The notes below the pieces were generated by a model, which was not told where the DNA came from, did no database searches, and was given only the letters and a program-made list of their open reading frames with translations. 64,000 bases of DNA, taken from positions 1 through 64,000 of the forward strand of contig NZ_FUID01000002.1 in the NCBI RefSeq assembly GCF_900163635.1. Direction: 5' to 3'. Of this stretch, positions 24,931-33,973 are shown piece by piece. Position 1 is the first letter of the stretch. Each line of letters starts with the position of its first letter. This stretch comes from Leucobacter sp. 7(1). GTDB lineage: Bacteria > Actinomycetota > Actinomycetes > Actinomycetales > Microbacteriaceae. A program made the translations under genes and the position numbers.

Positions 24931-26373
24931 TCAGCACTCAACGATGCCGACGGAAACGCTCACGGCGAGCCCGCCCATTGCCGTCTCCTTGTATTTCTCG
25001 CTCATGTCTCGCCCGGTCTCGCGCATGGTGACGATGACATCGTCGAGGCTCACGTGGTGGGAACCATCGCCCATCAGCGCCATTTTCGCCGCGTTGACAG
25101 CCTTCGACGCGGCGATTGCGTTGCGCTCGATGCACGGGATCTGCACGAGCCCGCCAATGGGGTCGCAGGTGAGACCCAGGTTGTGTTCCATCGCGATCTC
25201 GGCGGCGTTTTCAACCTGTTCGGGGGTCCCTCCGAGCACCTGGGCCAGGCCGGCCGCGGCCATCGAGGAGGCGGATCCGACCTCGCCCTGGCACCCCACC
25301 TCCGCACCGGAAATCGATGCCTGCTCCTTGTACAGCACCCCGACGGCACCGGCGGTGAGCAGGAAATCACTGATCGCCGTGCGCCGTTCCGCCTCGCTCC
25401 AGGCGACGGCCCCAGGCGCATAGTGCGTCGCGTAGAACAGCACGGCGGGGATGATCCCGGCCGCACCGTTGGTGGGGGCGGTCACCACTCTGCCGCCGCT
25501 CGCGTTTTCCTCGTTCACCGCGAGCGCGACGAGGTTGATCCACTCCTGCCAGTACTGGGGGTCGCGGTACGGATCCTGCGCGGTGAGCCGGCGATGCCAC
25601 TCGGGCGCACGGCGGCGCACGTTCAGCCCGCCCGGAAGCACCCCGGTCCGAGTCAGCGCGGAGTTCTTGCAGGCTTCCATCACGTCCCAGATGTGGCACA
25701 GCCCATCGCGCACCTCAACCTCCGGGCGCAGCGCCTTCTCGTTCTCAAGCATCAACTCGGCAAAGGACAGCCCGGTCTCGCTTGAGTAGCGCAGCAGCTC
25801 GGCCCCCGTCGTGAACGGAAACGGGAGCACAGCGAGCGTCGACTCGAGCCGATCCTGCACCTGCGCTTCGGCGCCCTCGCGCACGATGAAGCCGCCGCCC
25901 ACCGAGAAGTACGTCTCCTCCACGAGCAGTTCACCCTCCGCATCGGTCACGCCGAATCGCATCCCGTTGGTGTGCGTCGGGAGCACCGTGAGCGGGCGCA
26001 GCACGATGTCGGCTTCGCGGAACGGGACCGTGATCGGTGACTGCGCCTCCGAACCCACGGCACCAGCTCCGTCCGCAAGCTGCAACTGGCCCTCCCCGTC
26101 AATCCGTGAGAGGGCCCGTTCAATCTCCTCGGGGAGCACGGTCTCGGGATCGACGCCTTCGAGTCCGAGCAACACCGCAGTGAGAGTGCCGTGGCCGCGC
26201 CCGGTAGCCGCGAGTGACCCGAACAGGTCGACCCGCAGCCCCCGGACGCGCGGCAACACCCCGGAGGCGCGCAGCTGCGCCGCGAAGCGGTTCGCGGCGC
26301 GCATCGGCCCCACCGTATGCGAGCTCGAGGGCCCGATCCCCACGGAAAAGAGGTCGAATACGCTGAGAGCCAC
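24931..26373 (-). CDS. sdaA: L-serine dehydratase, single-chain iron-sulfur type
   Basis: A 480-residue L-serine ammonia-lyase turning serine into pyruvate and ammonia with a [4Fe-4S] cluster. The start [20 protein letters not shown] is the hallmark of the family; both beta and alpha domains are in one chain. Cluster Cys candidates are those in [16 protein letters not shown] and LTCDPIGG. The GTG start has GGAGA five bases before it. It follows gcvP-gcvT-gcvH, so glycine-derived serine can be drained to pyruvate; control by the upstream glycine riboswitch is likely. Confidence 0.93.
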   Translation of the reverse strand: MALSVFDLFSVGIGPSSSHTVGPMRAANRFAAQLRASGVLPRVRGLRVDLFGSLAATGRGHGTLTAVLLGLEGVDPETVLPEEIERALSRIDGEGQLQLADGAGAVGSEAQSPITVPFREADIVLRPLTVLPTHTNGMRFGVTDAEGELLVEETYFSVGGGFIVREGAEAQVQDRLESTLAVLPFPFTTGAELLRYSSETGLSFAELMLENEKALRPEVEVRDGLCHIWDVMEACKNSALTRTGVLPGGLNVRRRAPEWHRRLTAQDPYRDPQYWQEWINLVALAVNEENASGGRVVTAPTNGAAGIIPAVLFYATHYAPGAVAWSEAERRTAISDFLLTAGAVGVLYKEQASISGAEVGCQGEVGSASSMAAAGLAQVLGGTPEQVENAAEIAMEHNLGLTCDPIGGLVQIPCIERNAIAASKAVNAAKMALMGDGSHHVSLDDVIVTMRETGRDMSEKYKETAMGGLAVSVSVGIVEC

Positions 26374-26471
26374 GATGATCTCCGTTTCTTGTGTGCCGGC
26401 GATCCGGCGGTGACAGGGGCTACCCGAGCGCTGCCACGTCCGGATTCAGCGGATACGCTGCCGCGAGCGCA

Positions 26472-26846
26472 TCACGCGACGCCGTTTTGGGCGGCGTACT
26501 CCTCAGCGCTGAGCAGCGGGCCAAACTCAGTGACGGCGACCTTGAACAGCCACGCGGCCCCGTAGGGATCGGAGTTGACGAGCGCCGGATCGTCGATGAC
26601 GGCCTGGTTGATCTCGACAACCTCGCCCGTCACCGGCGAGAACAGTTCCGAGACCGACTTCGTCGACTCGATCTCACCGCACTCGACACCGGCGGTGACG
26701 GCGCTCCCCACGGCGGGCAGGTCGACGTAGACGACCTCGCCCAGCGCGTCGGCGGCGACCTGGCTGACGCCGACAGTCGCGGGCGACTCGTCCGTGATCC
26801 ACTCGTGCTCGGCGGAGTACTGCAGTCCGGTCTGAACCTTGCTCAT
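26472..26846 (-). CDS. gcvH: Glycine cleavage system H protein
   Basis: A 124-residue lipoyl carrier that shuttles the aminomethyl group between the P, T and L proteins. The lipoylated Lys lies in ESTKSVSEL (about residue 63), within the usual biotinyl-lipoyl fold, and GAAWLFKV is the conserved C-terminal strand. The ATG at 26846 is the start used by homologues. It is separated from gcvT by 118 bases holding a short tandem repeat. Confidence 0.95.
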   Translation of the reverse strand: MSKVQTGLQYSAEHEWITDESPATVGVSQVAADALGEVVYVDLPAVGSAVTAGVECGEIESTKSVSELFSPVTGEVVEINQAVIDDPALVNSDPYGAAWLFKVAVTEFGPLLSAEEYAAQNGVA

Positions 26847-26883
26847 GTGTGTGTCCTTCTGGTGGGGCGCGAGCCTGGCTCGC

Positions 26884-26918
26884 GGGTGGTGGGTGTGGTG
26901 GGTGTGGTGGGTGTGGTC
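26884..26918. repeat. 10-base tandem repeat in the gcvT-gcvH spacer
   Basis: At least three copies of GGTGTGGTGG in a G/T-only run on the plus strand, between gcvT and gcvH. The complementary C/A-rich transcript is unlikely to fold, so it may just be a spacer of variable length. Confidence 0.7.
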
Positions 26919-26964
26919 GAGAGGTGCGCGGTGCGGTGTGCGCGATGCGCAACTGCGGTGTGCG

Positions 26965-28110
26965 CTACTGGGCGCGGCGGTAGAACGGGAGCGCCACAAC
27001 TGTGAACGCCTCCGGCTTGCCGCGGAGGTCGACGGTCAGTTCCGTGCCGAGCTCGGCGAAGGCGGGGTCGATCGAGGCGAGCGCGATCGGGAAGCCGAGG
27101 GTCGGTGACGGCTGACCGCTCGTGACCTCGCCGATCTGCACGCCGTCGGCAAGCACGGCGTATCCGGCGCGGCCCGCGCGGCGGCCGGCCCCCTGCAGCC
27201 CGACGAGCACGCGGGTGGGCGTCGCCTCACGACGCGCTTCCAGGGCGTCGCGCCCCACGAAGCGCTCGGTCTTCGTGAACGAGACAACCGGGCCGAGCCC
27301 GGCCTCGAACGGGGTGATCTCACGGCTCAGCTCGTTGCCGTAGAGCGGCATGCCCGCTTCCAGGCGCAGCGAGTCGCGGGACGCGAGCCCTGCCGGGATC
27401 AGTCCGTGGGTTTCGCCCGCGGCGAGCACGGCGCGCCACAGTTCGGACGCTTGTGCGTTCGGGACGTAGAGCTCGAAGCCGTCTTCACCGGTGTAGCCAG
27501 TGCGGGCGAGCAGCACGTCGATGCCCGCCACCGTCGCGGGGGCCGCGGCGTAGTACTTCATGTCGCTCACCAGGGCGCGCTGCTCCTCCGGCACGAGCTC
27601 GTGCAGGATGGCGACCGAGGCGGGGCCCTGCACGGCGACGAGACTCGTCGCAGCAGACTCGTCGCGCACAGTCACGTCGAAACCGGCGGCGCGCTCCGCG
27701 AACGCGGCGGCAACCACAGGGGCGTTGCCCGCGTTCGGCACGACAAGGAACTCGGTGTCGCCGAGCCTGTACGTGATGAGGTCGTCGATGATCCCGCCGT
27801 CGGCGTCGCAGATCAGCGAGTACTTGGCGCGGCCCACGGCCACCACGGCGAAGTTGCCGACGAGCGCGGTGTTGAGGAACGCGACAGCGTCGGGGCCGGT
27901 CACCCGGATCTCGCCCATGTGGGACAGGTCGAAGAGGCCCGCGACCTCGCGCACGGCGCGGTGCTCGGCCAGTTCGGATCCGTATTTCAGCGGCATATCC
28001 CAGCCCCCGAAATCGGTGAAGGCGGCACCGAGCGCGGCGTGCTCGGCGTGGAGGGCGGTGTGGGCTGGGGCCGCCTGGGCGGGGGCCGGTGCCTGCGTTG
28101 CGTCAGTCAT
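26965..28110 (-). CDS. gcvT: Glycine cleavage system aminomethyltransferase (T protein)
   Basis: A 381-residue tetrahydrofolate-dependent aminomethyltransferase, releasing ammonia and forming 5,10-methylene-THF. Family segments: [12 protein letters not shown] (about 33), [15 protein letters not shown] (about 58), [14 protein letters not shown] with the conserved Asp, and the C-terminal barrel ending in VALPFYRR. A short Ala/Pro/Gln-rich N-terminal tail precedes the usual start. It begins 27 bases after gcvP. Confidence 0.95.
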   Translation of the reverse strand: MTDATQAPAPAQAAPAHTALHAEHAALGAAFTDFGGWDMPLKYGSELAEHRAVREVAGLFDLSHMGEIRVTGPDAVAFLNTALVGNFAVVAVGRAKYSLICDADGGIIDDLITYRLGDTEFLVVPNAGNAPVVAAAFAERAAGFDVTVRDESAATSLVAVQGPASVAILHELVPEEQRALVSDMKYYAAAPATVAGIDVLLARTGYTGEDGFELYVPNAQASELWRAVLAAGETHGLIPAGLASRDSLRLEAGMPLYGNELSREITPFEAGLGPVVSFTKTERFVGRDALEARREATPTRVLVGLQGAGRRAGRAGYAVLADGVQIGEVTSGQPSPTLGFPIALASIDPAFAELGTELTVDLRGKPEAFTVVALPFYRRAQ

Positions 28111-28137
28111 GATCGTCCGTCCTTGGTTCTGTGATCG

Positions 28138-30987
28138 TCAGTTCTCGAAGGCCTCGGGTGCCGGGCAGGAGCACACAAGGTTGCGGTCGCCGAAGGCACC
28201 GTCGATCCGGCCCACCGGCGGAAAGTACTTGTCGCTGCGCAGCGCGGGCACTGCGTAGGCGGCCTGCTCGCGGGTGTACTCCCGGTCCCAGCTGTCGCTC
28301 ACGACCGCGCGGGCGGTGTGCGGTGCGTTGCGCAGCGGCGAAGCGTCGAGCGCGATCCGGCCCGCGATGATCGCGTCGATCTCGCCGCGGATCGTGATCA
28401 TTGCCTCGATGAAGCGCTCGATCTCGCCGAGATCCTCGGACTCCGTCGGTTCGACCATCAGCGTGCCAGCGACGGGGAACGCGAGGGTCGGCGCGTGGAA
28501 CCCGAAGTCGATGAGACGCTTCGCGACGTCCTCCGCGGTCACGCCGGACTGTGCCGTCAGCTCGCGCAGATCAAGGATGCACTCGTGGGCGACGAGACCC
28601 GCGGCCCCCGTGAACAGCACCGGGAAATGCTCGGTGAGGCGCGCCGCGATGAAGTTTGCACTGAGCAGGGCAGTGCGGGTCGCCCGGGTGAGACCGTCGG
28701 CCCCCATCATGGCAATGTACGCGTAGGAGATGGGGAGTACGCCGGCCGAGCCGAATAGCGTCGCGACGACCGGAACACCCTCGCTCACCGAGTAGGTGCC
28801 GGTCGGGTCGTTCGGGAGGAACGGCAGGAGGTGCTCGGCGACACCGATCGGGCCGACGCCGGGACCGCCACCACCGTGCGGGATCGCGAAGGTCTTGTGC
28901 AGGTTCAGGTGGGAGACGTCGCCGCCGAACTTGCCCGGCTGGGCGAGGCCGACGAGGGCGTTCATGTTCGCCCCGTCGATATAGACCTGGCCGCCCGCGG
29001 CGTGCACGAGCTCGCACACCTCGCGCACATCGGCGTCGTACACCCCGTAGGTGGAGGGGTAGGTGATCATGATCGCGGCAAGCTCGTCGCGGTTCGCGTC
29101 GATCTTGGCGCGGAGGTCGTCGAGGTCGATCGTGCCGGTCTCGGTGTTCTTGACCACGATGACGCGCATGCCCGCGAGTACGGCTGAGGCCGCGTTTGTG
29201 CCGTGCGCCGAGGCGGGAATCAGGCAAACTGTGCGCTGCTCGTCACCGTTCGCGCGGTGGTAGCCGCGGATCGCAAGCAGACCCGCGTACTCCCCCTGTG
29301 CGCCGGAGTTCGGCTGCAGCGAGAGACCGGCATAGCCCGTGATCTCAACGAGTCGACGCTCCAGATCGGCGATCAGTTCGCGCCAGCCCTGGCTCTGGTT
29401 TTCCGGGACGTAGGGGTGGATCCCCGCGAACTCGGGCCAGGAGATCGACTCCATTTCGGCCGTGGAGTTCAGCTTCATCGTGCACGAGCCGAGCGGGATC
29501 ATTGTGCGATCCAGCGCGAGGTCGCGATCTGCGAGGCGGCGCAGGTAGCGCAACATCTGCGTCTCGGAGCGCATCGAGTTGAAGATCGGGTGGGTGAGGT
29601 ACTCGCTCGTGCGGACCAGGCCGCCTTCGAAGGCGTACTCCCCCGGAGTGACCGGCGCGGATCCGGCACCGGCACCGAACGCCGTGAGCACGGTGTCGAC
29701 GTGTGCCTGGGTCGTGGTCTCATCGGTGGAGACGCCCACCGTGTCTGCGTCGATGAGGCGCAGGTTCACGCCCGCCGCGCACGCCGCGTCGACGATCTCG
29801 GCCGCGCGGCCCGGCACTGTGGCGACGACGGTGTCGAAGAACGCGGAGCCTGCAAGCGCGATCCCGGCCGCCGACAGGCCGTTGGCGATGCTGCGGGCGT
29901 GAGCGTGGGCGCGCTCGGCGATCGCCCGGAGGCCTGTGGGGCCGTGGTAGACGGCGTACATCGAGGCCGTGATCGCGAGCAGCGCCTGCGCGGTGCAGAT
30001 GTTGCTCGTCGCCTTTTCGCGGCGAATGTGCTGTTCACGGGTCTGCAGCGTGAGGCGGTAGGCCTGGTCGCCCGCGGAATCCTTGGAGACACCCACGAGG
30101 CGGCCGGGCAGCGAGCGCTCCAGGCCTGCGCGGATCGCGAGGTACGCGGCGTGCGGACCGCCGAAGAACAGGGGGACACCAAAGCGCTGCGTGTTGCCCA
30201 CGGCAACGTCCGCGCCCTGATCTCCGGGGGGCGTGATGAGCGTCAGCGAGAGCAGATCCGCGATCACCGTGACCATCGCGCCGCGCTCGTGCGCCGCGGC
30301 GATCAGCTCGGACTGCTCACGCACAGTGCCGTCGTTGCCGGGTTGCTGCAGCACCACACCAAAGATCTCGCCTTCGGGGAGCCCCGCACTGAGATCCGCC
30401 ACCTCAACCGCGAAGTCGAGCGCCTCAGCGCGGCCCTGGATCACGGCGATTGTCTGCGGGAAGACGTTCGCGTCCACCACTACACGTGCCGTTGCGGGGG
30501 CCTTCCCGGCGCGGCGCATCAGCAGCACGGCTTCCGCGGCGGACGAGGATTCGTCGAGCATTGACGCGTTTGCGACGTGCAGACCGGTGAGATCGGCCAC
30601 CATTGTCTGGAAGTTCAAAAGCGCTTCGAGTCGGCCCTGCGAGATTTCCGGCTGGTACGGGGTGTATGCCGTGTACCAGGCCGGGCTCTCGAGCACGTTG
30701 CGCCGGATCACGGGGGGCGTGTGGGTGTCGGAGAAACCCTGGCCGATCATCTGGGTCTTGAGCACGTTTTTGCTCGCGAGCGCACGCAAATCCGCAAGGA
30801 TCTCTTCTTCGCTGCGGGCGGCGGGCAGGTCGAGGGCACCGGACATGCGGATTCCCGCGGGCACAGCGGTATCCACGAGCGCGTCGAGGTCCGTGTAGCC
30901 GAGCGTGTCGAGCATCGTGGCGATGTCGTCCGGGGTCGTAACCCCGATGTGGCGATCGGCGAAGGAAGAGGGCTGCGTAAAGCTCAA
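28138..30987 (-). CDS. gcvP: Glycine dehydrogenase (decarboxylating), P protein
   Basis: A 949-residue PLP enzyme that decarboxylates glycine and loads the aminomethyl group on GcvH. The PLP Lys is in [15 protein letters not shown], and the FADRHIG start segment is typical. I prefer the TTG at 30987, five bases after GGAGA; an in-frame ATG at 31023 would add 12 residues but lies against the riboswitch. It heads the gcvPTH-sdaA run behind a tandem glycine riboswitch. Confidence 0.93.
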   Translation of the reverse strand: MSFTQPSSFADRHIGVTTPDDIATMLDTLGYTDLDALVDTAVPAGIRMSGALDLPAARSEEEILADLRALASKNVLKTQMIGQGFSDTHTPPVIRRNVLESPAWYTAYTPYQPEISQGRLEALLNFQTMVADLTGLHVANASMLDESSSAAEAVLLMRRAGKAPATARVVVDANVFPQTIAVIQGRAEALDFAVEVADLSAGLPEGEIFGVVLQQPGNDGTVREQSELIAAAHERGAMVTVIADLLSLTLITPPGDQGADVAVGNTQRFGVPLFFGGPHAAYLAIRAGLERSLPGRLVGVSKDSAGDQAYRLTLQTREQHIRREKATSNICTAQALLAITASMYAVYHGPTGLRAIAERAHAHARSIANGLSAAGIALAGSAFFDTVVATVPGRAAEIVDAACAAGVNLRLIDADTVGVSTDETTTQAHVDTVLTAFGAGAGSAPVTPGEYAFEGGLVRTSEYLTHPIFNSMRSETQMLRYLRRLADRDLALDRTMIPLGSCTMKLNSTAEMESISWPEFAGIHPYVPENQSQGWRELIADLERRLVEITGYAGLSLQPNSGAQGEYAGLLAIRGYHRANGDEQRTVCLIPASAHGTNAASAVLAGMRVIVVKNTETGTIDLDDLRAKIDANRDELAAIMITYPSTYGVYDADVREVCELVHAAGGQVYIDGANMNALVGLAQPGKFGGDVSHLNLHKTFAIPHGGGGPGVGPIGVAEHLLPFLPNDPTGTYSVSEGVPVVATLFGSAGVLPISYAYIAMMGADGLTRATRTALLSANFIAARLTEHFPVLFTGAAGLVAHECILDLRELTAQSGVTAEDVAKRLIDFGFHAPTLAFPVAGTLMVEPTESEDLGEIERFIEAMITIRGEIDAIIAGRIALDASPLRNAPHTARAVVSDSWDREYTREQAAYAVPALRSDKYFPPVGRIDGAFGDRNLVCSCPAPEAFEN

Positions 30988-31032
30988 GAGGATCTCCGTA
31001 AGTGGGTGTACGCCGAAGCGCACCGGATGGGA

Positions 31033-31240
31033 TCCTCCCCGATCTGTTACGGAACCTGAGAGATTCAGGCGAACCGATCGCGAGATCGGGGCGCCCTTGC
31101 ACCGTCGGTGAGCCGGATAGACCAGCTACTTTCCAGAGTTGCCACGCTGCAGCGGTACGGATGCCTGAGAGATTCCCGGGGAGGGTTTGCTCCTACGGCG
31201 CCGAGACCCCGTGTACACGGTTCTCGAGCTCTCCCGCCAC
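31033..31240 (-). ncRNA. Tandem glycine riboswitch
   Basis: Two glycine aptamers in the gcvP leader. Aptamer 1 (about 31140-31240) shows GCGGGAGAGC, GTAGGAGCAAACCCTCCCC and ATCTCTCAGGCA. Aptamer 2 (about 31033-31135) shows ACTCTGGAAAG, ACCGACGGTGCAAGGGC and ATCTCTCAGGTTCCG. These are the conserved cores of the class, which normally switches on gcv genes when glycine is high. The short distance to the gcvP start favours control of ribosome access rather than a long terminator. Confidence 0.93.
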
Positions 31241-31350
31241 GGCGTATTGGCCGATATTCATGAGTGCCCCTAGCTTAGCAGCACCGAGGTCGCCGTGGCG
31301 CACTCCCCCGTGGTCCCGGGCTCGGCCCCTGTCCGACATCCGAGCTCTCC

Positions 31351-31410
31351 GCTGAGATGCCAATTTCGTACCTTCCCCCGCGAAGGAAGGTGCGAAACTG
31401 GCATCTCAGC
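31351..31410. repeat. Palindromic intergenic repeat, copy 2
   Basis: Arms at 31352-31374 and 31387-31409 pair at 21 of 23 positions (24 arm bases if the flanking G-C pair is counted) around a 12-base loop; the core CAATTTCGTACCTT matches copy 1 at 33-86. It lies between the trmB stop and the gcvP leader and may serve as the trmB terminator. Confidence 0.75.
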
Positions 31411-31427
31411 GCAAGAAGCCGGCCGAA

Positions 31428-32174
31428 CTACACCCGGCGGTACGTCAGGTCGCGGATCGCACGGCCCTTTTCGGTGCCCTTGCGCTCGAAGGCGGTGCGC
31501 ACGCGGCCGTCAAAGCGCTCGGCCCACTCCCCCGTGAAGTCTCGCTCGAACTCTCCGGCCGCATCGAGGACTTCGCGCATCTGCTCGGCGTAGTGCTCCC
31601 AGTCGGTGGCGAGCCGGATCACGCCGCCCGGGCGGAGCACCCGCGCCGCAATGGCCATGAAGTCGGGCGCGATCAGGCGTCGCTTGTGGTGGCGGGCCTT
31701 CTTCCAGGGGTCCGGGAAGAAGACCCACAGCTCGTCCGCCGAGCCAGCCGGCAGGTAGCGCTCCAGCATCTCGGGTGCGTTGACTTCAGCCAGGCGGAGG
31801 TTGTCGAGATCCGCCTCTTCTGCCGCGGTCATGGTGCGGGCCAGCCCGGCACGGAACACCTCAAGCGCGAGGAAGTTCGTGTCCGGGTGATTCGACGCCG
31901 CGTGCACGATAGCGTGACCCTGACCAGAGCCCACCTCGATCACGAGCGGCGCGCGTCGACCGAACAGCTCCTCGGGATTCCCAGTCGCGCCCTCGGCGAT
32001 GCTGGAGACCGCAGGCCCGGGCGGCACATTGATGAGGTAGCGCGGTGAGAGCTCATCCCAGCCGCGCAACTGGCCGCTTGTCATCCGGCCGCTGCGGCGT
32101 ACAAACGAGACCGGCTTATCCCGGAATGTGGTGGGGTCAAAGTTTTTGAACGAAGGACTATCTGGCTCGGTCAC
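31428..32174 (-). CDS. trmB: tRNA (guanine46-N7)-methyltransferase
   Basis: A 248-residue SAM-dependent enzyme making m7G46 in tRNA. The SAM site is PLVIEVGSGQGHAIVHAA (about 75-92) and the catalytic/tRNA segment WVFFPDPWKKARHHKRRL is clear. The GTG at 32174 is favoured by TACCGT six bases upstream, giving a leaderless mRNA; the frame is open further into the divergent aroQ. Palindromic repeat copy 2 follows the stop. Confidence 0.92.
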   Translation of the reverse strand: MTEPDSPSFKNFDPTTFRDKPVSFVRRSGRMTSGQLRGWDELSPRYLINVPPGPAVSSIAEGATGNPEELFGRRAPLVIEVGSGQGHAIVHAASNHPDTNFLALEVFRAGLARTMTAAEEADLDNLRLAEVNAPEMLERYLPAGSADELWVFFPDPWKKARHHKRRLIAPDFMAIAARVLRPGGVIRLATDWEHYAEQMREVLDAAGEFERDFTGEWAERFDGRVRTAFERKGTEKGRAIRDLTYRRV

Positions 32175-32180
32175 CCCACC

Positions 32181-32186
32181 ACGGTA
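32181..32186 (-). promoter_or_regulatory. -10 box, leaderless trmB
   Basis: TACCGT on the minus strand, six bases before the GTG start of trmB. Confidence 0.4.
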
Positions 32187-32256
32187 GTCGCGCAAGCCCG
32201 CGACGCCAAGCTGGGCGCGGTACCATGTGCGTACGGCGCGGACCAGGAGGCACACA

Positions 32257-32697
32257 ATGACCCGGCGAATCTTGCTCGTGAACGGACCGAACCTCAACTT
32301 GCTGGGCACGCGCGAGCCCGACGTGTACGGCGAGGAGACGCTCGAGGACGTGGAGGCCCTGGTCACCCGCGTCGCCGCTGACTTCGGCCTTGAGGTGCGC
32401 GCGGTGCAGAGCAACCACGAGGGTGTACTGCTCGACGCAATCCACGAAGCGCGCACGGACTGCGCGGGGATCGTCATCAACCCGGGGGCGTTCACCCACA
32501 CCTCGGTCGCACTGCGCGATGCGATCAGCGCGGTGGCGCTTCCCACAGCCGAGGTTCATATTTCCAATGTGCACACGCGCGAGGAGTTCCGGCACCACTC
32601 CTTCATCTCGGCGGTTGCCGCCTGCGTGATCGTGGGCTGCGGTGTGCAGGGCTATGAGCTCGCGGTGCGCCGGATCGCGACCCTGATCGCCCAGTAG
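32257..32697 (+). CDS. aroQ: 3-dehydroquinate dehydratase, type II
   Basis: A 146-residue shikimate-pathway enzyme dehydrating 3-dehydroquinate. The N-terminal [20 protein letters not shown] carries the catalytic Tyr and Arg; [16 protein letters not shown] and [17 protein letters not shown] are the other active-site segments. The ATG at 32257 has AGGAGG six bases upstream. It stands alone, divergent from trmB, with a long intergenic hairpin after it. Confidence 0.96.
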   Translation: MTRRILLVNGPNLNLLGTREPDVYGEETLEDVEALVTRVAADFGLEVRAVQSNHEGVLLDAIHEARTDCAGIVINPGAFTHTSVALRDAISAVALPTAEVHISNVHTREEFRHHSFISAVAACVIVGCGVQGYELAVRRIATLIAQ

Positions 32698-32757
32698 CGC
32701 ACGCTCGCCGGCACCCCGCGGTGCAATCCCGCCGCCGTGCAGGAACACAAAAACGCC

Positions 32758-32828
32758 CCCTGACTACAAAAGTGACCCGAACGTCACGCGCTGGAGCGCG
32801 AGTAGCGGGTCGGTTTTGTAGTACAGGG
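32758..32828. repeat. Second type of intergenic inverted repeat
   Basis: CCCTG-A-CTACAAAA..GACCCG on the left and its near inverse CGGGTC..TTTTGTAG-TA-CAGGG on the right form a long stem with an inner GCGC-TGGA-GCGC hairpin. It lies between the convergent aroQ and CPBP genes and can end both transcripts. Confidence 0.65.
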
Positions 32829-32872
32829 TCGTTTCTGCGGGGCGCGGGCGCGGGCGCGCTCCCGGCAACGCC

Positions 32873-33856
32873 CTACGGCACCGTCAGGAACACCCGGAAC
32901 AGCTCGGGGTTATGCGCGTGCACGAGCACCGCGAACACAACCGCGTCAAAGAGCAGGTGCACAGTCACCACGTACCCGAGCGAGCGTGTGCGCAGAAAGA
33001 TGAGTCCCTGCATGAGCGCAAACGGGATCGTGAGGATCGGCCCCCAGGCCCGGTAGCCGAGCTCCCAGAGGAACGACACGAACACGATCGTTTGCAGGGC
33101 GTTGGCCACCCAAAACGGGAAGTGCCGCAGCAGCAGCGCGAACACTGTGCATATGAAGAACAACTCGTCCCAGATCCCCACCGCCCCGACTCCCAGGAAC
33201 AATCGGGCAATGAGGTCAGGCGTGTCCACGCGCGGCCAGTTCAGGTAGACCCCAGAGCTCAGAAAATACCAGGGCAGGATCAACCAGCCGAGCACGAGCA
33301 CCGCCCCGAGCCAGCCCCAGTGGAAGCGGCCCCAACGCCGCCCGGCCCGCCACGGGAACCCGGTCGCCCGGTCCCGGTACACGAACCGCGAGACCAGGTA
33401 CGGCACCAGGACGGCTCCGCCGAGGGCCAGCGTAAAGCGCACCATCGCCGCGGTGTCGAGCTGCGCCGCGAGCGGGATCATACGAACAATCGCGAGACCG
33501 ATCACGATTAGCGAGAGGTCGCGCAGGAGCGACGGGGGCCGCCGAATCGAGGTGCCCATGCGCAGCCCCGGGTCAGCCGATGTCTGTGAATCGGGACCCG
33601 CGTCCCGATCACAACCCACCGCCGGATCAGCACCCCGCGCCAAAGCAGTCCGCGGAATGCGCCCGCTGCCCCGCCCGGCCCATACGGCGAGTGCGAGCCC
33701 CAGGAGTGCGAGGACCGCGCCGAGCCAGAGCTGTTCCGCGACGAACCAGGCGGGCGCGATCGCGCACACGGCGAGCGCCGCTGCACACGCGATCGGCCGC
33801 GGCCGGCCCGCCGCGCGGGCGTGGTCCCAGCTCGAAGGCGTGGCACTCGGGGGCAT
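32873..33856 (-). CDS. CPBP/Abi-type intramembrane metalloprotease homologue
   Basis: A 327-residue membrane protein with eight or so hydrophobic helices. The C-terminal half matches the CPBP (Rce1-like) fold: IWDELFFICTVFALLLRHF in place of the usual EExxxR motif, then HLLFDAVVF near the end with the second metal-binding His/Asp pair. Only one of the two motif-1 glutamates is present (Asp-Glu), so activity is uncertain. A charged, Pro-rich loop follows helix 2. TAGGCT six bases before the ATG suggests a leaderless mRNA. Confidence 0.78.
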   Translation of the reverse strand: MPPSATPSSWDHARAAGRPRPIACAAALAVCAIAPAWFVAEQLWLGAVLALLGLALAVWAGRGSGRIPRTALARGADPAVGCDRDAGPDSQTSADPGLRMGTSIRRPPSLLRDLSLIVIGLAIVRMIPLAAQLDTAAMVRFTLALGGAVLVPYLVSRFVYRDRATGFPWRAGRRWGRFHWGWLGAVLVLGWLILPWYFLSSGVYLNWPRVDTPDLIARLFLGVGAVGIWDELFFICTVFALLLRHFPFWVANALQTIVFVSFLWELGYRAWGPILTIPFALMQGLIFLRTRSLGYVVTVHLLFDAVVFAVLVHAHNPELFRVFLTVP

Positions 33857-33862
33857 GCCGCG

Positions 33863-33868
33863 AGCCTA
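33863..33868 (-). promoter_or_regulatory. -10 box, leaderless CPBP gene
   Basis: TAGGCT on the minus strand, six bases before the ATG at 33856. Confidence 0.45.
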
Positions 33869-33961
33869 GACGATCACCGTGACAATCGGGGAGAAACCCC
33901 CGTTCAGAAATCTCACACCCAAGGTTCGTGCGGCACGCTACGCAACGTCCGAGGTGCGCGC

Positions 33962-33967
33962 TACGCT
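33962..33967 (+). promoter_or_regulatory. -10 box, leaderless uvrA-like gene
   Basis: TACGCT, six bases before the ATG at 33974; no ribosome site. Confidence 0.45.
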
Positions 33968-33973
33968 ACCTCC

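Noticed and set aside
29203-30564. 453-codon frame on the plus strand
   Set aside because: Antisense to gcvP; no motif.
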